Of a stretch of 64,000 nt of DNA, positions 1 to 10,590 are shown piece by piece. Position 1 is the first letter of the stretch. Each line of letters opens with the position of its first letter. The stretch covers positions 62,001 through 126,000 of the forward strand of contig JAGVSM010003760.1 in the NCBI GenBank assembly GCA_022494885.1, given 5' to 3'. This DNA is from Micrasema longulum (lineage: Eukaryota > Arthropoda > Insecta > Trichoptera > Brachycentridae). The notes under the pieces were generated by a model, which worked only from the letters and a program-made list of their open reading frames with translations, searched no databases and was not told where the DNA came from. A program made the translations under genes and the position numbers.

Positions 1-290
1 AAAATTGGAAAATTGTTTTCAGGCGTTGCCTAGTAGGTGATTTGGATCAGCCGGATGATTTTTACCCACGTGATAAAGGTTTCAGCTCTTTTACTTCACA
101 AAAGTCAACAGATGGAAGAGTTGAGGAAATGTGGATGTTCAAACATGGGCAGAATGGTGAGTGTTACACAGTGTGTAAAGTGGCCACTTAAACCAGCCAT
201 TGACAGGTCATAAGCCCTGTAGACGCCTAGACTTCTTTATTACCTTATTTTAAATGTTCTTCATCTCACAGCTTTCACCCTCTAATGGGC
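1..290 (+). repeat. Family D repeat, body and tail, cut by window edge
   Basis: This is a copy of the most abundant repeat in the window. It opens in the body (TTCAGGCGTTGCCTAGTAGG), passes through TTTCAGCTCTTTTACTTCAC and ACACAGTGTGTAAAGTGGCC, and reaches the tail CATAAGCCCTGTAGACGCC. Small extra pieces of the same family lie at about 293-325 and 478-532. No coding potential is seen. The class of the family is unknown; see the full unit at 51386-51905. Confidence 0.85.
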
Positions 291-329
291 ATCTTCAGAC
301 TGGTGAATGTTATACAGTGTAAGATTAAT

Positions 330-1082
330 TTATATAAAACCGTTATATTTATGTTTAAATCATTAACTTTGTGGTCAAAAATTTAAATTAATGTTAGTAA
401 ATATAAGAAAAGAGTTTACAAAGTTGTATGTGTGCGACGTTTGTATGCATGTGTGTGAATGAATTTGTAAGGGTGAATTACAGGTCATAAGCCCTGTAAA
501 TGCCTAGACTTCCATGTTTCCTTCTCAAATATATTTTTTAGCTGCGCTAAATACACTAAGAGAAAATATGCATTCAAATTATTTAATTTATTAGGTGATA
601 CATGTTTTCGTGTCACCCTGTGAGTAAACACGTGTGTTTGTATGTGTGTGTATTTAGTGTGGTGGTCTGCGGGTGCCTGTGACCAATTAACTTTGGAATA
701 TATCTTTATTAAGTAATCTATCGCTTTGAATAATTAATATTCGTTGTTTTTAATCAATTTTATGGACCCGGCGTGTTTTAACACGTCATGCTATGGATGA
801 CTGAATGTCTGCTCCGATGACTGTGTTTATCTTCTCACCGAAAGGTTTTTACGACATTCTGACTAATACGTCTCATAATCTAATCTATTCAATATTTTTT
901 TTCCGGTCCGGGCAGATGAAGAATACAGTTCGGTAGTCAGATGGTAGAAGGGACCATCTGTAATTTTTCAAAATATTCAGCGGAACCTAAATAAGACCCA
1001 ATTTCGTGACTTTAATCCACAAACTAAAATATTATATAGTTATTATTTATATTTATACCATTGACTTTTTTGTTAGACATTT
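330..1082. other. AT-rich spacer with small repeat fragments
   Basis: No gene is seen. Two fragments stand out: a D tail piece at about 478-532, and at 905-990 a join between the 'GATGAAGAATACAGTT' motif of family L and the MITE F arm (CGGTAGTCAGATGGTAGAAG). The rest is simple AT-rich sequence. Confidence 0.5.
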
Positions 1083-1575
1083 CAACTAATGTTAATAAAT
1101 ATTAGTAAAAAAAAAAACCACTCACGGTTTCGAGACGTACCCGTCTCTTCGTCAGGACACTCACTACACCAACATGCACATTCTAAAATACACCTCCGCC
1201 TTTACTATTACCATAGTATATATATAGTATTTCCAAAAATACATAAATCACATGCAAATTTAAAGACATGCAAACACCACCATGTCTAAACATGCACTAA
1301 GCTCATTAAAAAAAACAATATTATTTTCGTATTTGTTGAGAGGGAGGGGGGTAGAGGTGGAGATGTTTAGAGGATGTTTAGACATGGTGGTGTTCGCATC
1401 TCTATAAACCTGGAAAAAACTTTTATAAACTACGGTGATAGTGAAGGTGGAAGTGTATTTAAGTATTTGCATGTTTGTGTAGTGAGTGTCCTGATGAAGA
1501 GACGGGCACGTCTCGAAACCGGTAAACTAAAAAAGTCGGTAAGTGGTTATAAACCATGTAATAATAATTAACATT
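1083..1575. repeat. Family E foldback element with hammerhead-like arms
   Basis: Two arms of about 170 bases lie head to head. The left arm (about 1086-1290) and the reverse complement of the right arm (about 1365-1570) share the ends AATGTTAAT, CGAGACGT...CGTCTC, the ACTCACTACAC stretch and the CATGGTGGTGTT stretch. The right arm reads CTGATGA (1491-1497), stem GAGACG/CGTCTC (1499-1504 and 1509-1514), GAAAC (1515-1519), then CCG...CGG and GTA. The left arm has the same core on the minus strand with CTGACGA (1149-1155). This is the CUGANGA / stem II / GAAA layout of hammerhead ribozymes. Such motifs are known in the terminal repeats of Penelope-like elements. The apparent open frames here are incidental. 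Confidence 0.7.
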
Positions 1576-1689
1576 AGTTATTTCGGGGTTATTTTTCAAT
1601 AATAAATACCCATTCTGAATGATGCTATTTTTTTTCTATGTTCATTTACTGAAATATTTATTAAAACTTTCGAAATCTAAAACACATAA

Positions 1690-1790
1690 AAAATTGAAGC
1701 TGGTCTCTTCTGCCATCGGACTATCGATTTGTCGTGTGAGGTAGAACTTAAACCCTGGACGACTGCTTTCGACTCGATGGCTGTTCTCAA
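1690..1790. repeat. MITE F arm joined to family L fragment
   Basis: CTGGTCTCTTCTGCCATC at about 1700 matches the right arm of MITE F at 26782. It is followed by AACTTAAACCCTGGACGAC and GACTCGATGGCTGTT, which recur near 60957-61000 (family L). This is an old fragment. Confidence 0.5.
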
Positions 1791-1821
1791 GTAAAAGGAA
1801 ATCGAGTGGAGATAAGTCCGC

Positions 1822-2059
1822 CACTTTGTGTGGTGATTAACGCGTTTGCCTACTATTTTTTAGGTCCCGGGTTCAATTCCTGGCAAGCTGGACGTCGAAC
1901 GTCGATTTTGAAGCTTGTTTACACTGCAATACTTTATTGTTCCAGGACTGGCACCTAAAGCGTCAGATCACCTTACCTTTTTTAACTGATGATTGAAATA
2001 TTAATGTAATGCTCTATACACCACTGGGCGGAGAAAGGGGAATGATGATGATGATGATT
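1822..2059 (+). repeat. SINE C (tRNA-derived), with (ATG)n tail
   Basis: A tRNA-like head (GTGTGGTGATTAACGCG) carries a polymerase III B box GGTTCAATTCC at 1870-1880. It is followed by the unrelated body with ATTGTTCCAGGACTGGCACC and a 3' end of ATGATGATGATGATGATT. The same family occurs at 11372, 34539 and 54831. It is non-coding and depends on a LINE for movement. Confidence 0.75.
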
Positions 2060-2440
2060 ACATTGCTATACTGCATTTTTTTAACGTAACAGCATAGTGT
2101 CCTATGCGCTATTTGGTATTGCACGTAAGGCTAAGGATGAAAATAAACGACAGGCAGTTAGTCATAATTTATCATTTAACGTTCTGTGTTCGATATTTAA
2201 ATTCAAATTAGTTTAGATCGCGTGTTGCAACTCATTTATTGTAACATTGGTGCATAATATATTTTGTATTACTTATACAATGGTTAGAACAACATGTGTA
2301 TGATAAAACGTTAATTACCGTTCATTTTTCTATAATGATTCACTTATGCGCACTTCTGATCTGTAACTTTTATGCACAGTATAATTCCAAATACCAATTT
2401 TCTAACCAATCAAGTGCGATTGCTTTATATAATATTTTAA
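2060..2440. other. AT-rich spacer, nothing recognised
   Basis: No gene, RNA or recognised repeat is seen before the start of MITE G. Confidence 0.5.
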
Positions 2441-2806
2441 GGGCCTTACTTATAAGATTTCCTTATACCAGGTATACATTAAAAATAACTATACCCGATT
2501 CGACTATTTATAACCGATATAAAAAAGCTTACTTATAAAAATATTTACTACCTGAAATAAAAATTCTCAAGTAATTTCATGCTTCATTTTTTTTAAATAA
2601 TCAAAACTGATATATGCGCGTGCGCAGTAACTTTTATAACAATAACAAACAAACGTCTAAGTCAAATCGGGACTACTGTCAGTGTAATGGAGAACATAGA
2701 GAAAACCGTTGAAAAAAGAAATTAAAATTGGGAAGAAGATAAGAAGGTAAAAACGAGTTCTTTAGTTTATTCGTGTTCCTTTTTTTTATCACAATTAATT
2801 AAAATG
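2441..2806 (+). mobile_element. MITE G, single arm
   Basis: It begins GGGCCTTACTTATAAGATTT and runs through GCTTACTTATAAAAATATTTA, the GCGCGTGCGCAGTAAC box and GGGAAGAAGATAAGAAGG. Homologous copies lie at 26985-27565 (both arms) and 56697-57075 (minus). It is non-coding. The GGGCC end next to TAA would suit a Harbinger-type MITE, but no clean target duplication was found. Confidence 0.65.
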
Positions 2807-3565
2807 CATGCAAACTTATAATATTTCATATATTATTAAAACAAATTATTAAAAATCACTTGAATGTGATTGAAAATAAGGGCTTATCTTCCAATATAAT
2901 GAAAACCAAGTAAGATGTTTGGCAAACAGTTCTGACAGAGTATGTTTGATACATATTTTTAACATAATAATGTTATGAAATACTGTTTAAAGTTGAAAAA
3001 ATCTGATAAACTATCTATTTTGATAACCAAAAAATATGACTTTCGACAGATCGCTTATTGTTTATTCCAGCATAATACCAACATTACATTATATTTATGA
3101 ACACTTAATTGGTCTTTTTATGTTAAAACGTTGTTGTTTTAAATAAAGTGTAATGGTAAGTAAGAAAGACGAATTAAGGTTAAATTAATAAACAAGCAAG
3201 CATATATTATCGCGAAAAAAGAAGAAATAAAAATATGTGTATATGAAATGCGTATTTGCCAATACTACAATGCAATTTGACATAATAGTTAAAAATAAAA
3301 AACAAGTATAAGGTAATAAAAATAAACAAGTAAGTATTTTTTTAATTTATAGAATTGAATTGTCAATAATAGTTTGACGAGCAGCTACAAATAAACTTGA
3401 TATTGTGGACTTATAAGATTTTTAAAAACATTTCGATTAAAAATTATGTAACATAACTATGTCCCTCAAGATTTCAATGTGTATTACTAAATAAGCAATT
3501 TGATTATAATCAATACTTTTTTTCCCTAAGCAGTTCCATATTAGTTACATCTCCTCATTTGTCTT
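2807..3565. other. AT-rich spacer, nothing recognised
   Basis: The sequence is very AT-rich, with no convincing frame or repeat match within the window. Confidence 0.5.
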
Positions 3566-3815
3566 TTGACAGCTCCTGTCAATCTCTCGCCGACGAATGA
3601 AACGGCCGGATGCTTGCGGTCGCGCCATGTTCGGTGCAGTTTATCGCAGACTCCCCGTGCTCTACAATCGCCCCGTACTTCTCGGCCGTATTCGCGAGTC
3701 TCTGCTGAGTGCGGTTTGTCCAGCGCTGTGATTGGTCACTGCGGGCGCACTGAAAGACGACGGGACAGGCGACTGATTTTGAAATGTCTCTGCGGTCCTT
3801 GGAATGGATTGATAC
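3566..3815. other. GC- and CpG-rich block
   Basis: About 250 bases are much richer in GC and CpG than the surroundings (for example GGTCGCGCCATGTTCGG and CACTGCGGGCGCACTG). It contains an inverted CCAAT box (GTGATTGGTCAC). It is open in frames on both strands, but no protein family is recognised. It could be a promoter or first-exon relic, or the 5' end of a transposon. Confidence 0.4.
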
Positions 3816-3879
3816 TGCGCTACAAAATTTGTAATATTTAAACACTACCTCGGTCCTTATACTAAGATTCATTATTATA

Positions 3880-3940
3880 TAACATCATCATCATGTGAAT
3901 TCCACACCTAATGGTGCATAGGGCACTGCATTGGTACATC
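3880..3940 (-). repeat. SINE C 3' end fragment
   Basis: ATCATCATCATG followed by CACCTAATGGTGCATAGGGC and TGCATTGGTAC is the reverse complement of the SINE C tail (GTACCAATGCAGTGCCCTAT...ATGATG). Confidence 0.7.
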
Positions 3941-3977
3941 AATGGGGACATATTTTAATCATTATAAACAAATTATA

Positions 3978-4905
3978 CGAGAGTTGTCCGTAAAACAAGT
4001 TTCCCTATTTTTATTCACAATGAAAATTATTTTTATTTACAACGAGCAATACATCATTGAAAAGCTTAGACTTTCAGCTGTTTTTCTACATAGTCTTCAT
4101 TGATTTTAATGCAATTTTTCACCCGTGTCACCATTTTTTTGATTCCCTGGTCGAAGAAGTCTCCCGCCAGGCCGTAAAGGTAGCTAAGAATCTCTTATTT
4201 CAGCCCCTTTTCGTTTGCAAAATGTGTTCCACCGAGATGTTTCTTCAAATCAGGGAAAAGATGGGAGTCGCTCAGGGCCAATTCCGGACTGTATGGTGGG
4301 TGTAAGACAATCTCCCATCCGAATTTCTCAATGAGCGTGGTAGTGACGTGGGCTGTATGCGGATGAGTGTTGTCCTGATATAAACGGATTCCATTCGTCA
4401 GCATGCCCCTCCTCTTGTTTTGTATGGCCCTTTTAAGGTTTTCCAGAATGTTGCAGTATCGATCAGCAGTTATTGTTGTGCTGGGAGGCATAAACTCGCA
4501 CAACAATTGGCCTTTTTTGTCCCAGAATACCGTTGCCATGACTTTGCCGGTAAATAGCGTTTGTTTGAACTTACGTGGTGTCGGCGATTGCGGATGTTTC
4601 CACTATTTGGATTGTTCCTTTGTTTCCAGTGTGAGGTAGTGGACCCAAGTTTTGTCTCCAGTGACTATAGAGTCTAAAAACTCCTCACCGCCAACTTTGT
4701 AGGTTCTGAGCTACCTTCACTGCCTGGCGGGAGACTTCTATGACCCGGGAATCAAAAAGATGGTGACCCGGATGAAAAAGTGCATCAAAGTTAACGAAAA
4801 CCATTGCTGAAAGTCTAAGCTTTCCAATGATGTATTGTTTGTTGTAAATAAAAATGGTTTTCATTATGAAAAAAATAGGGAGACTTATCATACAGACAAC
4901 CTTCG
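3978..4905 (-). mobile_element. Deleted mariner with inverted-duplicated 3' ends
   Basis: The element starts CGAGAGTTGTCCG and ends CAGACAACCTTCG, flanked by TA on both sides (3976-3977 and 4906-4907), the mariner/Tc1 target duplication. At about 928 bases it is shorter than the usual 1.3 kb mariner. The inner ends are also inverted copies: both the left arm (to about 4190, minus) and the right arm (from about 4700, plus) encode the same transposase C-terminus (GIKKMVTR, KKCIKVNE/KNCIKINE). The N-terminal part of the transposase and the true 5' end are therefore missing. Confidence 0.85.
4060..4690 (-). pseudogene. Mariner transposase, catalytic core, broken
   Basis: On the minus strand the core reads VTGDKTWVHY, VMATVFWDKKGQ, RLYQDNTHPH, HPPYSPELALSDSHLF and, past a stop, GIKKMVTRVKNCIKIN. 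The three acidic residues are visible: D in TGDKTW, D in YQDN and D in LSD. The last two are separated by 34 residues, the DD34D spacing of mariner. There is an in-frame stop before the KHPQSP stretch, another after HFANEKGLK, and no DNA-binding N-terminus. The longest uninterrupted frame is 114 codons (4195-4539). It is not functional. Confidence 0.85.
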
Positions 4906-4914
4906 TATATAGAA

Positions 4915-5125
4915 ATATCCATCAGTACAGTACTCGATCAAAAAATAATATTTATATTGGATCTGTGAAGTCTACGAAGTTTGGTTCTAGATTTTTACAA
5001 TGTATAGGTTTAAAAGAATTTAATTAATTGCCACAAAAATTTAAAATACCAATTTCAAAATACAGAAAAAGGACGTGCGAATTAAAAAAAAATATTCCAG
5101 AAGTACTTTAAATAAAAAATGGTTG
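4915..5125 (+). pseudogene. LINE reverse transcriptase, extreme C-terminus
   Basis: Read on plus, the frame gives TKFGSRFLQCIGLKEFN, a stop, then LPQKFKIPISKYRKR and ELKKNIPEVL. This is the usual tail of Jockey/CR1-like LINE proteins (a Y/FG-R-F motif, an LP motif and a final basic stretch). It begins directly beyond the mariner, so that insertion may mark its edge. Short and decayed. Confidence 0.6.
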
Positions 5126-6019
5126 ATCCAAAGAATGCGCATCTTGAACATATAACTTTTAATATTTTACCGTTTTTGCTTGTATAAGTAATTTTTAGTA
5201 CTATTGAAATTATATTTATACTTTCTTAGCTTGTATTATGTACATGTAATTTTAATACGCTTTTGATATATTTTTTAAACCTGTATTGGGTTCATATATT
5301 TTGTTAATTTAAAAAAAAAAATCATTCTTGTATTTTTTTAACATTTGCACTCTCGTACTCGTTCAGCTTGTAATTTTCATACATGTAATTTTCAAACTTT
5401 TTATATTTTTTATTTTTCTTTTACAGATTGTATCTTTATATATATAATTCCTCTCTACGTGTTATATGTCACCGATTTACGTGCGGTTTTCAGAGAAATA
5501 TAGATCTTTGCGCTGTGCATGTTCGTAGATATTAAAATTTTCAATCTACATAATATGTAAAAAATAAGTTAGGAGCATCAATGTTTTATTAATCGATCTA
5601 CCAAGGTTGCATTCGAGGAGAATGCATTTGCAAAAAAATTGAAATTTTTAATTTTTTTATCCATAAAAAAGTTTGTTTTTGAATGTTTAAAACAGCATTT
5701 GTTTTTTGTGGATCTCAATCAGATTCTTTCCTTGAATTCCTTATAATTTGTACCCATTTATTTCTTTTTATGATTTTTGGTGACACCATAATAATATTAA
5801 ATTCAATACATTTTTAAAAATCGTATCCCTACATAAGTACACCCCTTTGTTGGTGATACGACTGGAGTTTGGCGTTTGCAAAAAGAATGCCATATTTGAA
5901 AAAATATTTATTTTATTTTTTGGAATTCAACCATAAACAAGTACCTACTTAATTTCTATACTTTTTGAATATCACCCAATTTTAGTTTTAGAATTTAATC
6001 ACAAACAATAACCTACATA
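5126..6019. other. Probable LINE 3' sequence and AT-rich spacer
   Basis: This is AT-rich DNA after the LINE C-terminus, with several poly-A/T runs. The block from about 5460 (GTTATATGTCACCGATTTAC) leads into the CTAGT-ended repeat at 6095. No frame is supported. Confidence 0.4.
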
Positions 6020-6095
6020 AAAAATATTTTTCCAAGATAATAGCAGGCAAGCCAACGTTCGGGCAAGACAACGTCTGTCGGGTCCGCTAGTAATG
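6020..6095 (+). repeat. Repeat end ...GTCGGGTCCGCTAGT, Helitron-like
   Basis: The stretch CAAGACAACGTCTGTCGGG then TCCGCTAGT looks like the end of a dispersed arthropod repeat. CTAGT fits the CTRRT end of Helitrons, but only a weak hairpin precedes it and no second copy is present here. Assignment is tentative. Confidence 0.3.
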
Positions 6096-6950
6096 TATAT
6101 ATATCATTTTGGATATATTTTCATACCTTGTATTATGTTTATTTTGTAATTTTTAAAACTTTTTCAAACCCTTTTAATTTGTAGTTTATCATAATTTTTA
6201 TTCTGCTTTTGTAAATAATGTTATAAATTAAAATATGAAAACGTCAGTAAATAAATGTTGTTATCTGCATGTCCCTAAATGAGTTTATGCAAAAACTCCT
6301 TGGGAATATTATATTAAATTATGTATAGTATGTTTTCAATTAAAAAAAAAAAGTGTTCGACCCATTCCACAATACGGTAAATATCCACACGACACAATAA
6401 AGCGATGGTTATTGTATTATATACTTTTAACACAGACTTTCAGCACACTTGGCGATATAATCCCTGTGTGCTATCTCTAATTACGATAATTTATAACTCC
6501 GACCGAAGATTGGTTTAATGTGTTTGATCACAGGATTTCAAGGTAAAAAAATAATTGTCTTTTATCGGCGTTTGGCAAAGAAGCTTTGTTCAGGATCCTT
6601 CAAAAGGTGTTGCATAATTAATTTTATTGTCAGATATAGGCATCATTTGACATTGGGTGATGCAAATTGTAGGATAAAACGAAACGAATGCTTGACTTCA
6701 CAATAAGAAAGTTCGACGCTACGGAAAATTGCATAAAAAAATCTTACACGCGGTAAAAATTAGAGCATTTCATTTTTTTAAATTGAATGTTTCCTAAAAA
6801 CATCCGAAAAAAAACGTTTTAGTAAAAACGAACAACTAAGAAATTTCACAGGTTCATGTGAACATGCATTTAGAATAACTAACCAATTACGTATTCTGAT
6901 AGATTTCCGGTTTCCAGGTAGCCATGTTTTTTAACGTTTAGCGTGTTTTG
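6096..6950. other. AT-rich spacer, nothing recognised
   Basis: A 62-codon frame at 6518-6706 (plus) matches nothing I know, and its composition is like its surroundings. No repeat in the window matches this stretch. Confidence 0.45.
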
Positions 6951-6954
6951 ACAG

Positions 6955-7391
6955 ATATGGGGTTCACATTTGCCAGTCTGTAGCATTAACGATGCATAAC
7001 ACTCTTTTTTCTATCGTTCTTGTTCCAATTTAATTTTTTTTTTCATCTATTGATATATTTATTTATTTATTATTTAATTATTTTTTTTATTTTTTTAAAT
7101 CTGGCTGCGATACACTCCCACTTGCTTTTTAATGATGCACACGCTTACACACATCTGAACTTACTCTCACACAAACACACCTGTACACTTTCTCTCATAC
7201 AAATAGACAAAAACACACCCTTTTACATATATATATATATATAAACACGCACACATTAAAAAATATACCATAATTTAATACTCGTATGTCTGATTTTTAT
7301 TTAGAAACTTCGCTGGTCTGTCTTTCAACCTTTTCTTTGTTAAATAAATTAACCATCATTGACTGTTTGTTTCTGTGAAATAAATAACGTG
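6955..7391 (+). mobile_element. LINE J1 3' end (RT tail plus 3' UTR)
   Basis: The plus strand encodes HLPVCSIND and HSFFYRSCSN, matching HLPVCSTDYAQHSFLYRSCS in the longer J1 copy at 55290-56140. It is followed by the J1 3' UTR, with its CACACAC-rich stretch, the GGTCTGTCTTTCAACC box and the terminal TGACTGTTTGTTTCTGTGAAA with an AAAT-type tail. The 5' part is missing. Confidence 0.75.
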
Positions 7392-7393
7392 AA

Positions 7394-7529
7394 CGGTGGT
7401 GAATTACATCACAAAACACCCAGGCTTGAGAAAAAATACACTTTATTTTTATGTTCTCACAGGGAATCTAACCCGGAACCTTCCGTTCGTGAGTCAAGCG
7501 TCTTGGCCACTACACCGCGGAGGCCGCCA
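7394..7529 (-). repeat. SINE A (tRNA-derived), 3' truncated
   Basis: Read on minus, it starts GGCGGCCTCCGCGGTGTAGTGG and has the degenerate B box GGGTTAGATTCCC, then CAAGCCTGGGTG and TGTAATTCACC. It lacks the GTTGTGGTGCAAAA tail. It lies next to the 3' tail of LINE J1. Confidence 0.8.
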
Positions 7530-8503
7530 CTCTTGTCACACTGTGTGTTAAATTTAAGTTCTTTCAGCAATAAATTATAAATGCCAGGTACTAAATAATT
7601 GAGAGCTCTATAACCATACTTATAACATACTTTTGGTACCTACTACCAAACCATAATTATACGTAAAGCGTGTATAATGGTTTGAGAGAAATTGAATTTA
7701 TTTTGAAATCTAAAAGATCAGCTGAATCAATGTTTTTTTGTTTGTTAATATAGTCTATTCTCGTATTTTAATTGAAACTAAACTTGTTTCAAGCATTTAT
7801 GTACATTCTACACAAATCGATATTGGAGATTGCTGCACTTGTTTCTGTATGTCTCTTATCTCAAACAGCGCTTTGCATAATAGCGCTGGTATTTACATTG
7901 AGAATGTAGAACATTATTCCCTGTTCCAGTGTGCTGTCCCTGGATTAGTACCTATACAGGATATTCCAGGATTTAGCAGATTGTGGCAGGACACTTTGCG
8001 CCGTGAAGTGAACATCGGTAGGTGCACACAAGTATCTCTCGGAATTGATCGATCACTCCGGACTTGTGATTTGTCGCTCTGGTGTAGTCTCGAATTTATT
8101 GTTCATTCCCAGGGCCGAACTTAGAAGACGTCAATAATTTTTAACTCTTTCAGCAGCCCGGATTCATTAAAATATAAACGAATTTTAAAAAAAAATAATC
8201 TCGTACGTACTTAAATTCAAAAGTCTTACTAAAATTAATTTATTCAAACTTTGCGAAATTCTGCGATTGAATTGCTACTAAATAAAGATGCATACCGCCA
8301 GCGACATATTATTTCAATATCATTAATGTATAAATGTGTCGGTGGATATCAAAATTGGTTAAGTCCAAAATTGGTAAAAAAACATTTTTTGTGGAAACAC
8401 GGTTAAAAGTTTAGTTTTACACAGAGTACTTATTTCAAAAATGAGAAAATCCAATATAATACAATAATAATTGTTGTCAGAAGTTTGATTTTATATCAAA
8501 ATT
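7530..8503. other. Spacer with a GC-richer block at 7920-8150
   Basis: A 128-codon plus-strand frame (7738-8124) covers a less AT-rich block (TGTGCTGTCCCTGGATTAG, CGGAATTGATCGATCACTCC). I see no domain, signal peptide or repeat match. It may be a relic of an unknown transposon or of a host exon; neither is supported. Confidence 0.35.
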
Positions 8504-8690
8504 GGCTGCCTCCGTGGTGTAGTGGTGAAGATGCTCGACTCACAGACGGAAGGTTCCGGGTTCGATTCCCGGTGAGAACCCAAAAATTAAAATGTGATTT
8601 TTCTCAAGCCTGGGTGTTCTGTGAGGTAATTCACCACTGTAATTGGGCCTCCTGGCCTGTTGTGGTGCAAAAAAAATATAATATAATAAT
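8504..8690 (+). repeat. SINE A (tRNA-derived), full length
   Basis: This is the clearest plus-strand copy. The A box is TGGTGTAGTGG (8515-8525) and the B box GGTTCGATTCC (8559-8569). The tRNA-like head is followed by GAATTCACC-type body sequence, GGCCTCCTGGCCTGTTGTGG and an A-rich end. Other copies lie at 7394, 13475, 33596 and 58786-59465. Confidence 0.88.
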
Positions 8691-9235
8691 TAACATCCAC
8701 TCAATAACACTCAAATAACACAATAACACTCAAAACGATTAGTTTTATTTATTTTTTACTTCGTAAAAGTGACAACCCTGACACAGACATTAAATGACAG
8801 ATTAGATCAAAACTGATTAAATTCACGAATTAATTTTATCAAAACTAGTTAAATCCATTCCGATATATCAAAAAGAGTTACATCCAAATTACATATAAGT
8901 TTTACACGGAAACTAAGTCTAATCAATTAAATCAAATAACGTAGAATACTTTTATTACCTACGTCAGACCTACATATAGTCTAAATAACAATTTAGTCGA
9001 ATAGCAATAATCAGTTTCAGAAAAGTTTTCTTTGTGAAAAAACTGTTCATAAAATCTGTTTTAAGTTTCGCAAACTCACTATTAACTTTTATATAAAATT
9101 TTATGTTTTTGTACGATCAAACCGCATAAAAAAACAAATGTATGAAAAAAATAAGATAAGATGCTCATTTTTATATATGTAGATAGATAAAATAATAAAA
9201 TGATTAATCAGTAAAAAAGGTCAGCGCGTCCGAAA
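8691..9235. other. AT-rich spacer, nothing recognised
   Basis: AT-rich DNA with short CAATAACACTCAAA repeats at about 8700-8730. No gene is supported. Confidence 0.5.
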
Positions 9236-9239
9236 CAAA

Positions 9240-9500
9240 CTTCGAGCATTTCGACTTCACAGTTTTACATTATTATCTCCGACCCCACAAGATGGACCGC
9301 TAAAACTTTAAGATGGAGACCTTGGGAGAATAAGCGAGGCATCGGAAGACCTCAAAAAGATGGTCCGACGACATAGCCGCTGTAGGATGTAAAATTTGGC
9401 TGCAAGTGGCAACTGACCGAGAAAAATGGAAAAATATGCGAGAGGCATATATCCAGCAGTAAAAAACAAAAGGCTGAAGAAGGAGAAGAATCCGATCTTA
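9240..9500 (+). pseudogene. RTE-type LINE C-terminus (family R2)
   Basis: The plus strand reads TLRWRPWENKRGIGRPQKRW, SDDIAAVGCKIW, ATDREKWKNMREAYIQQ and stop. This is the well-known tail of arthropod endonuclease/RT LINEs (WRPW..KR.GRP.KRW.DDI ... W...EAY.QQ). The end runs into GAAGAAGGAGAAGAA, a simple-repeat 3' tail. Related copies: 15700-16135 and 24606-25445, both minus. Confidence 0.75.
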
Positions 9501-10590
9501 CTGGCGTCAAATCTCGGAAAAAGTTATAAGCTGTGGCATTAGGAAATGAAAGCTAAAACTGAAAGAAATCACACAAAAACGGACCCTTTGAATACGTGAC
9601 ATCATCGTAGACAGCGAAAGAACCTGCAGGTTTTGAATAGGTTGATGGTAGGGGTTTGTCTTGAAAAGGGTGATTCTGGGAATGGAGTGAATTTGTCTGA
9701 ATCAGGGTGTCTAAAATAGGCAAAAAAAGCAAAACAATCTGAAATGGAAGCTCTGTACGAACTGTTACAGAATGGCCGGTGGATTGGTGGTCACGTCTCT
9801 GGTTCTCGCGGTCTGACTTGTTTCTCGCGGTTTACAAACAAGCTAATGAACTAACATACCCTATCGCCGTAAGAATAAGAATAATTAGATTGAGGGTGAT
9901 GGACAAATGGACTATTAATATTAAGGTGCTCTAACGGTGATAGGCATTGAAAGCAGTAAATTTAAATTTAAAATTTTAAAAAAGTAATGAACCGTTCATT
10001 AGAGATAAAAAAATGTTTTTTGTTAGAGATAAAAAAACGTGTGCGGATTTGAAAAGAGACCACTAAACCTCTAAAATGGAACCAGGTAAGTGTATTGGGC
10101 TTTAAATGGGCCTAGATAGATAAGAATAATTATTACATAGATTTTTTTATGTTTTTAAATTTGTTAAATATGTTATTTGTATATTTCATTGGGTAAACAG
10201 ACAGAATATTGTCAATTTCTTTGTATATTAGTAAAATAAACACCAACAAAATTGTTTACACTTAAGACAATAATTTTAACGATGTTAAATATAACAAATG
10301 TAAAAAAAAAGAAATGAAAAAATATATATTTATATAATATAATAATTAAAATCAAATTAATGTCTGCTTTTCTCAATATTTCTATGATTTTTTACTTAAA
10401 TTTACTTACATTGTCATAAAAAATATCAGCCTCTGTAAATCTATTGTTATATTCCTTGCATATTCTAGATAAAGTAGATTGTTTCAAATGGTTTTTTGAC
10501 GCGTTGTCTGTGTAAAACAGAAAATTTTGTCTTGTCGGTCTAGATGGCACACAGAATGAAAGTCTTTCAAGTAGATTAGAGGAATCAGTT
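9501..10590. other. Unassigned spacer
   Basis: No recognised family. There are two close repeats of TTAGAGATAAAAAAA near 9998 and 10023. The 9640-9900 part is less AT-rich but has no convincing frame. Confidence 0.4.

Noticed and set aside
8504..8580. Possible tRNA gene
   Set aside because: A and B boxes are present, but the same sequence recurs with a shared non-tRNA body in at least four other places, so it is a SINE head.
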